Assembly: GCA_017415165.1 (NCBI GenBank)
Contig: JAFQIY010000016.1
Location: 241,253 to 305,252 of the forward strand
Direction of reading: 5' to 3'
Source of the DNA: Oscillospiraceae bacterium
GTDB lineage: Bacteria > Bacillota > Clostridia > Oscillospirales > Ruminococcaceae
DNA length: 64,000 bases
A program made the position numbers and the translations under genes. Positions 58,392-64,000 of this stretch are shown here, one piece after another (positions within the stretch are counted from its first letter, which is position 1; each line of letters opens with the position of its first letter). Under the pieces are notes generated by a model. It worked only from the letters and a program-made list of their open reading frames with translations. It was not told where the DNA came from and made no database searches.

Positions 58392-61046
58392 TTATTTCAG
58401 CACGCACTGCAAAAGAGGTGCAGAAACCGCAAAACCAAGTGCAATCAGCAGCTGCTCCGTTGTAAGCGGGACGGTTGCAAAAATAATCTGCATATACGGC
58501 AGGTAAATTGCCGCAAAAATTGCAGCAATCGAAAACAGCACCGCCAGGATTAATTTCGGGTTGTTGAGATACGGCACGGTAAAAATATTCTTCTTCTCGC
58601 TCTTGCACTCGAAAACGTGGAAAAGCTGTGACATTACAAGGGTAAACAAAGCGGCAGTACGTGCGATGTCAACACTTCCGAAAAGGTAATTTACCGCCGC
58701 AAAGCTGCCCAGAGTGCACAAGCCGATAAGTATGCCCCTGAAAACAATTTTCTGCATAAGACCGCCTGAAAAGAAGCTTTCACTGCTTTTTCGGGGCGGC
58801 ATTTTCATATTCTCACGGTCAGGCGGCTCTACTCCAAGTGCAACCGCAGGCAGACCGTCCGTGACAAGGTTGACAAGCAGAATCTGCGTGGGAAGAAGCA
58901 CCATAGGCATACCGAAAATAATTCCCAGAAACATAGTAAGCACCTCGCCGATGTTACAGCTTAACAAATACCGCACAAACTTGCGTATATTCGAATAAAT
59001 ACCCCTACCCTGCTCAACGGCGCTTACAAGAGTTGCAAAGTTATCGTCAAGCAGCACCACATCCGCCGCCTGCTTTGTTACATCAGTACCCGTGATACCC
59101 ATTGCAACGCCTATGCTTGCTTCCTTTATGGCAGGAGCGTCGTTTACGCCGTCCCCTGTCATTGTAACAATTTCACCCTTACGCTTGAATGCACGGACAA
59201 TTCTCAGCTTATCCGCAGGCGTTACACGGGCAAAAACCGCTGTTTTGCCGATAACCTCATCAAGTGCGCTGTCTGACATTGCCGCAAGCTCCTCGCCTGT
59301 GAAAACCAAATCCCCCTCACGCATTATTCCTGCCTGTCTCGCAACAGCGGCGGCGGTATTCTTGTGGTCACCCGTAATCATCACAGTACGGATATGTGCA
59401 CTTCTGCAAAGTCTTACAGCCTGCTTTGCCTCAGCACGGGGCGGGTCAAGCATACCCTGCAGTCCAAGGAAAATCATTCCCGTTTCTGTATCCGAGCCGC
59501 TTGCGAGATTTTTCTTGCACAGCGCAAGCACACGGAGAGCCTTTTCTGTCATACGGTCATTTGCTTCAAGAATTTCACGCTTCTTTGCCGCCGTCAGCGG
59601 TATAGTATCACCGTCCGCAAGCACAAATGCACACTTTTTCAGAATTACGTCAACAGACCCCTTTGTGTAAGCCGTCCTGCCGCCGTTTTCACGGATTATA
59701 ACCGTCATACAGCGTGTATCGCTGTCAAATGGAATTTCATCAAGCTTTTCCCTGCCGTGAGAAAGCTTTTCAGCGGTAATTCCGCACTTTGCCGCCGCAA
59801 CAAGAAGCGCCGCTTCGGTAGGGTCACCTGTAACCTCCCATTCACCGCCTGCGGTAAGCTTTCCGCGCTCACGGGTTGAAATATCATTCTGTGCAGAAAT
59901 AGATGCACTTGTACAGAGCGTGCCGCAGATAAGCGTCTCACGCAAAGCTGTCTCATAGGCAGGGTTAATCCTCTCTCCGTCACAGGTTACCTCACCTGCA
60001 ATGCGGTAACCGTTACCAGAAAAGTCGTACTCCTTTCGTCCGCAGTAAGCCTTCACAACTGTCATCTTATTTTCGGTAACCGTACCAGTCTTGTCAGTGC
60101 AGATTACCGACGCACAGCCGAGTGTTTCCACCGAATGAAGCTTGTGCACAAGGGCATTCTTTTTTAACATCCGTCCCACCGCAAGGGCAAGTGCAATCGT
60201 AACCGTTGCGGGAAGTCCCTCGGGAATTGCCGCAATTGCAATGGTTATTCCCGTCATAAGCATATCGAAAACAGGCTCACCGCGGAGAATTCCTGCCAGT
60301 GCCACAACTACGCACACCACAAGGCATATTATCGCAATGATTTTTCCCAGCTCCGCAAGGCGCTTCTGCAAGGGCGTCATTTCATCGTCAATTTCGGTAA
60401 GCATACCCGAAATTTTTCCGACCTGTGCTTCCTTTCCTGTTGCAATAACACGAGCCTCGGCGCTTCCCTTTGTTACAACCGTGCCGCTGTACAACACGCC
60501 CTTTTTGCCAAGGGAATTATCCTCATCGGCAACATTCTGCACCTCTTTTCCAACAGCCGCCGACTCACCTGTCAGGATGCTTTCCTCCGCAAGCAAGCCC
60601 TTTGCTTCAAGAAGCACGCAGTCAGCAGGGACACGGTCACCTGCTTCAAGGCGGATTATATCCCCCCTGACAAGTTTTGCCGCAGGAATTGTCTGCAAAG
60701 CACCGTCACGGAAGCACTTTGCTGTGGGTGCAGTCATATTTTTCAGGGCAATAAGCGTCCTCTCTGTGCGGTACTCCTGCACAAAACCGAGAATTGCATT
60801 CAGCAGGACGATTATCACGATTGTCACCGCATCATAGATTTCGCCAAGAAAAAAGGATACAACCGTTGCCGCAAGCAAAATCATTATCATTATGTCACGG
60901 AACTGTCCGAGAAAAATTTTCAGGGGCTGCGCCTTCTTTTCGTCAGCAAGCACGTTCTCACCATATTTTGTCAGCCGCTCCTCTGCCTCTGCCGAGGATA
61001 ATCCCTTTTCGGGAGAAATATACGGCTTATCAAGAATTTCAAGCAT
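58392..61046 (-). CDS. Calcium-type cation-translocating P-type ATPase
   Basis: 884 residues from ATG 61046 (GAGGAGG 7 bases upstream). N-terminal cation-ATPase domain, actuator TGES loop in EESILTGESAAVG, membrane Ca-site motif AIPEGLPATVTIALALAVG, phosphorylated Asp in VICTDKTGTVTENKM, GDPTEAALL nucleotide region, MTGDGVNDAPAIKEASIGVA, and C-terminal helices with QILLVNLVTDGLPAVALGVE. This is the P2A/P2B class that exports Ca2+ (possibly Mn2+) at the cell membrane. The product is complete. Confidence 0.93.
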   Translation of the reverse strand: MLEILDKPYISPEKGLSSAEAEERLTKYGENVLADEKKAQPLKIFLGQFRDIMIMILLAATVVSFFLGEIYDAVTIVIIVLLNAILGFVQEYRTERTLIALKNMTAPTAKCFRDGALQTIPAAKLVRGDIIRLEAGDRVPADCVLLEAKGLLAEESILTGESAAVGKEVQNVADEDNSLGKKGVLYSGTVVTKGSAEARVIATGKEAQVGKISGMLTEIDDEMTPLQKRLAELGKIIAIICLVVCVVVALAGILRGEPVFDMLMTGITIAIAAIPEGLPATVTIALALAVGRMLKKNALVHKLHSVETLGCASVICTDKTGTVTENKMTVVKAYCGRKEYDFSGNGYRIAGEVTCDGERINPAYETALRETLICGTLCTSASISAQNDISTRERGKLTAGGEWEVTGDPTEAALLVAAAKCGITAEKLSHGREKLDEIPFDSDTRCMTVIIRENGGRTAYTKGSVDVILKKCAFVLADGDTIPLTAAKKREILEANDRMTEKALRVLALCKKNLASGSDTETGMIFLGLQGMLDPPRAEAKQAVRLCRSAHIRTVMITGDHKNTAAAVARQAGIMREGDLVFTGEELAAMSDSALDEVIGKTAVFARVTPADKLRIVRAFKRKGEIVTMTGDGVNDAPAIKEASIGVAMGITGTDVTKQAADVVLLDDNFATLVSAVEQGRGIYSNIRKFVRYLLSCNIGEVLTMFLGIIFGMPMVLLPTQILLVNLVTDGLPAVALGVEPPDRENMKMPPRKSSESFFSGGLMQKIVFRGILIGLCTLGSFAAVNYLFGSVDIARTAALFTLVMSQLFHVFECKSEKKNIFTVPYLNNPKLILAVLFSIAAIFAAIYLPYMQIIFATVPLTTEQLLIALGFAVSAPLLQCVLK

Positions 61047-61206
61047 AGTATGCCTCCTCGTCCGTTTTGTTAAAATCATATTCGGACAAGATAACAAATA
61101 TTACCATAGGGAGTATACAATTCCGTACTAAATTCACTTTTGTTGTTATGTCCAAACAAATCTGCTCGTTTCTGAGAAAATTTTCAGAAAAATTTTCCGT
61201 AACCCC

Positions 61207-61235
61207 TTGCTAAATTTGCAGAAATAGTATAAAAT
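61207..61235 (+). promoter_or_regulatory. Promoter of pgk
   Basis: TTGCTA, 17 bases, TAAAAT, with a leader of about 75 bases before pgk. Confidence 0.6.
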
Positions 61236-61313
61236 AGTATTGATGTGGTGTTAAACTTTTAACAGGTTAATCACCCGTTTCCATTAATCTTTTTATGAAA
61301 GGATGTCATAACA

Positions 61314-62534
61314 ATGGCAGGTTTAAACAAGGTTACTGTAGAAGACATTAACGTAAAGGGCAAGAAGGTCCTCGTAAGAGTTGACTTCAACGTTCCTATG
61401 AAGGACGGCGTTATCACTAACGATAACAGAATTCAGGCTGCCCTCCCAACTATCAAGAAGCTTATCGCTGACGGCGGCAAGGTTGTACTTTGCTCTCACC
61501 TCGGCAAGCCAAAGAATGGTCCAGAAGCTAAGTTCTCCCTCAAGGCTGCTGCTGACAGACTTGCTGAACTCGTTGACACAAAGGTTGTATTTGCTGCTGA
61601 CGATACAGTTGTAGGCGACAACGCTAAGAAGGCTGTTGCTGAAATGGCTGACGGCGAAATCGTTGTTCTCGAAAACACAAGATTCCGCGGCGCTGACGAA
61701 ACAAAGAACGGCGAAAACCTCTCCAAGGAACTCGCTGAACTCGTTGACGGCGAAGTATTCGTAATGGACGCTTTCGGTTCTGCTCACCGTGCTCACGCTT
61801 CCACAGCAGGCGTTACAAAGTTCGTTAAGGAAACAGCTGTTGGTTACCTTATGCAGAAGGAAATCCAGTACCTCGGCAACGCTGTAGAGGTTCCTGTTCG
61901 TCCTTTCGTTGCTATCCTCGGCGGTGCTAAGGTTGCTGACAAGCTCAACGTTATCTCCAACCTCCTCGAAAAGTGCGATACACTCATCATCGGCGGCGGT
62001 ATGGCTTACACATTCCTCAAGGCTAAGGGCTATGAAATCGGTACTTCCCTCGTTGATGACGAGAAGCTCGATTACTGTAAGGAAATGATGGATAAGGCTG
62101 AAAAGCTCGGCAAGAAGCTTCTCCTCCCTATCGATACAACAATCACAAAGTCCTTCCCAGATCCAATCGACGCTGAAATCGAAGTTTCCGTTGTTGATTC
62201 CGACAAGATTCCTGCTGATATGATGGGTCTTGATATCGGCACAAAGACACAGGAACTCTACGCTGACGCTGTTAAGTCCGCTAAGACAGTTGTTTGGAAC
62301 GGTCCTATGGGCGTATTCGAAAACCCAATCCTCGCTAAGGGTACAATCGCTGTAGCTAAGTCCCTCGCTGAAACAGACGCTACAACAATCATCGGCGGCG
62401 GTGACTCCGCAGCAGCTGTTATGCAGCTCGGCTTCGCTGACAAGATGAGCCACATCTCCACAGGCGGCGGTGCTTCCCTCGAATACCTCGAAGGTAAGGT
62501 TCTCCCAGGCGTAGATGTAATTGCTGAAAAGTAA
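61314..62534 (+). CDS. pgk: Phosphoglycerate kinase
   Basis: 406 residues. [130 protein letters not shown] and [17 protein letters not shown] are all intact. Makes ATP in glycolysis. Codon use is far more biased toward a few C- and G-ending codons (AAG, GAC, CTC, AAC) than neighbours, as for rplM and rpsI, indicating high expression. GAAAGGAT precedes the start. Confidence 0.97.
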   Translation: MAGLNKVTVEDINVKGKKVLVRVDFNVPMKDGVITNDNRIQAALPTIKKLIADGGKVVLCSHLGKPKNGPEAKFSLKAAADRLAELVDTKVVFAADDTVVGDNAKKAVAEMADGEIVVLENTRFRGADETKNGENLSKELAELVDGEVFVMDAFGSAHRAHASTAGVTKFVKETAVGYLMQKEIQYLGNAVEVPVRPFVAILGGAKVADKLNVISNLLEKCDTLIIGGGMAYTFLKAKGYEIGTSLVDDEKLDYCKEMMDKAEKLGKKLLLPIDTTITKSFPDPIDAEIEVSVVDSDKIPADMMGLDIGTKTQELYADAVKSAKTVVWNGPMGVFENPILAKGTIAVAKSLAETDATTIIGGGDSAAAVMQLGFADKMSHISTGGGASLEYLEGKVLPGVDVIAEK

Positions 62535-62550
62535 TTTCTGAATAATAATT

Positions 62551-62585
62551 ATAAGGGCGGATATTCTTATTCGCCCTTATTTGCA
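62551..62585 (+). terminator. Terminator of pgk
   Basis: ATAAGGGCG paired with CGCCCTTAT, short T-run after. Confidence 0.7.
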
Positions 62586-62629
62586 CCTATTCAAATATTT
62601 ACAAATTACAGACAAAAGGAGTGAATATT

Positions 62630-63799
62630 ATGAACAGATTGATTAAGCTTCTGAGCATAGTCACAGCTATGATAATTGCTGTTACAGCCATTCCGTTCAA
62701 CGCTTCTGCGGCAGCTAAGAAGGTCAGGATAGCAGGTAACTCGATTTCCGTTGCTGCCAAACAAATATGTCTTGTCTGCGGCAGCAGTGATGACGTTATA
62801 TCACAGTATCTTGCGCAAACCTACGCTCCCGAATTCAAGAAATATTATTACGTCGACTTTGACACGACAGTGAATTTCAAGGATATTGCAGAAAAACTGC
62901 CTGAGCTTCAGAAGCTTGTGGTTGTTACCTGCGATATAAAAAATCCGAAGTACGTTTCAAAGATGGAAAATCTTGTGCAGCTTGGATTGTACGGCTGCAG
63001 CGGAACAGATGATTTGTCATTTCTGAAAAATGCAACAGGCTTGAAAAAGCTGTGGTATGCAAACTCAAAATGCACGGACATATCGGCTGTCGGAAATCTG
63101 AAAAATCTGAATGAACTCAGCATCAGACCCTACAAATATATGGACGATATAAGTGCTGTCGGAAATCTTACAAAGCTTGTGAAGCTTGATATTGCGGGAA
63201 AATTTTCTGACATTTCAGCAATCGGCAAGCTGAAAAAATTAAAGGAGCTCTGCATTGAATGTGGTGCGGTAACCGACCTTGAGCCTCTCGGAAATCTTAA
63301 AAAGCTACAGAAGCTCTCTCTTGAAGGAATGCTGAATGCTTCGGGAGAAGTTCTGCCGAAGCTTAATGTTACTGAACTCAAGCTGGAACGCATCGGCTGG
63401 AAGTTGCTCAAATATGTTAAAGATATGCCTACGGTTGAGAAGCTTGAGTTGTACAACAACGAAAAGCTTGGCTATGTATACATCAAAACTGTGGGAGATA
63501 TGCCTTGGCTTAAAAGTCTTACTATTGATGATGCGAGTCTTTCAAAATGTGATTTTGTAGCTGAACTTACTAAGCTTGAAAGCCTGACTCTCAGCAACAA
63601 CAAAATTCAGGATTTCTCTCCGTTAAAGAAACTTACCAACCTGAAAACACTTGATTTAAAAGGAAATGACGGCGGAAATTATTCTGCAGTTCTAAAGCTT
63701 ACAGGACTTGAACAGCTCAATCTGCTGTACAGCGATGCAGATGAAAGCTTTGTTAAAAAGTTCAAGAAAGCAAATCCTGACTGTGAAGTTTATATCTGA
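62630..63799 (+). CDS. Secreted leucine-rich-repeat protein
   Basis: 389 residues from ATG 62630 (AAAAGGAG 8 bases upstream; GTG 62621 is too close). Signal peptide LIKLLSIVTAMIIAVTAIPF, cleavage after NASA. From about residue 80 it carries about ten irregular LRR units of 20-24 residues (KLVVVTCDIKN; NLNELSIRPYKYMDDISAVG; KLVKLDIAGKFSDISAIG; KLESLTLSNNKIQDFSPL). Unlike the lipoprotein at 35358 it has no lipid anchor and no coiled coil. Probable ligand-binding secreted scaffold; partner unknown. Confidence 0.82.
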   Translation: MNRLIKLLSIVTAMIIAVTAIPFNASAAAKKVRIAGNSISVAAKQICLVCGSSDDVISQYLAQTYAPEFKKYYYVDFDTTVNFKDIAEKLPELQKLVVVTCDIKNPKYVSKMENLVQLGLYGCSGTDDLSFLKNATGLKKLWYANSKCTDISAVGNLKNLNELSIRPYKYMDDISAVGNLTKLVKLDIAGKFSDISAIGKLKKLKELCIECGAVTDLEPLGNLKKLQKLSLEGMLNASGEVLPKLNVTELKLERIGWKLLKYVKDMPTVEKLELYNNEKLGYVYIKTVGDMPWLKSLTIDDASLSKCDFVAELTKLESLTLSNNKIQDFSPLKKLTNLKTLDLKGNDGGNYSAVLKLTGLEQLNLLYSDADESFVKKFKKANPDCEVYI

Positions 63800-63811
63800 T
63801 TAAAACCTGAA

Positions 63812-63843
63812 AACGGTCGTTACACAAAAATGTAACGACCGTT
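63812..63843. terminator. Terminator of the secreted LRR gene
   Basis: AACGGTCGTTACA paired with TGTAACGACCGTT, 6-base A-rich loop; directly followed by the repeat element. Confidence 0.8.
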
Positions 63844-64000
63844 CAGTTTGTCGAAAAAATTTTTCGACAATGAATAGTGAATATTGAATAATGAATAATT
63901 AAGGAATTGCCTTCGGCAATGATATTAAAAATGTCCGCAAAGCGGACACCTTAACTATTCACTATTCATTATTCTTTATTCATTTTTCATTAGTCTGTCG
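63844..64000. mobile_element. Hairpin-and-heptamer repeat element, full copy 2, cut by window end
   Basis: Same order of parts as 51374-51553, including an identical core from TTAAGG to the CCTTAA after the GTCCGC hairpin. The left array has four units instead of five (one GAATAGT fewer) and the right array has one ACTATTC more and one ATTATTC fewer. The last hairpin arm runs off the window. Confidence 0.8.

Noticed and set aside
61323-62453. 376-codon open frame antisense to pgk
   Set aside because: Caused by the strong codon bias of pgk; the composition (Cys, Ser and Asn rich) is not protein-like and pgk is certain.

Overview
The window looks like a chromosomal segment of a gut or rumen Clostridia species close to Ruminococcus (Oscillospiraceae). 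This is inferred from gene content: a GH5 cellulase-like lipoprotein, a CE2-like esterase, fucose/rhamnose fermentation genes, paired MoxR-DUF58 operons, a DUF4364 protein, T-box control of trpB and a preQ1 riboswitch on a queuosine-precursor transporter. No rRNA, tRNA or CRISPR array was seen.

Layout: 1-8191 holds a truncated P-loop ATPase, a HAD phosphatase, fucO and fucA with a four-helix-bundle (23S-IVS type) gene between them, ppk, a secreted protein, a GNAT acetyltransferase and rplM-rpsI. From 8179 to 18635 an integrative mobilizable element of about 10.4 kb sits in the 3' end of rpsI, bounded by a 15-bp direct repeat. It carries a tyrosine integrase, an iteron-like cluster, a primase-helicase, an excisionase-like HTH protein, a MobV relaxase with a candidate oriT, and a three-gene restriction-modification-like cargo: one protein with two tandem amino-methyltransferase domains, followed by two translationally coupled PD-(D/E)XK-type proteins. 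Remnants of a second element and two IS3-family fragments lie around its right end (18025-19406).

From 19650 to 36383 most genes are on the minus strand: marR, a 1000-residue ABC exporter, a MoxR-DUF58 pair, a three-gene ABC transporter, and an aroF-aroB-aroA-aroC operon behind a leucine-rich-repeat lipoprotein. From 36814 to 49949 come a second MoxR-DUF58 operon with a transglutaminase, the GH5 enzyme, trpB with a Trp T-box, an ECF substrate-binding protein with coaX, the queuosine transporter facing pfkB, and the CE2-like lipoprotein. From 50068 onward lie eno, superoxide dismutase, tcdA, a CheX-like/CheY/Hpt signalling group, an alanine symporter with an inserted domain, a carboxynorspermidine dehydrogenase-like gene, a calcium-type P-ATPase, pgk and a secreted leucine-rich-repeat protein.

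Intergenic DNA carries three families of degenerate 7-bp tandem repeats. One of them is built into a larger hairpin-rich repeat present in two near-identical copies (51374 and 63844) and one diverged partial copy (3685). The element cargo and the heptamer arrays are the parts least explained by known biology.
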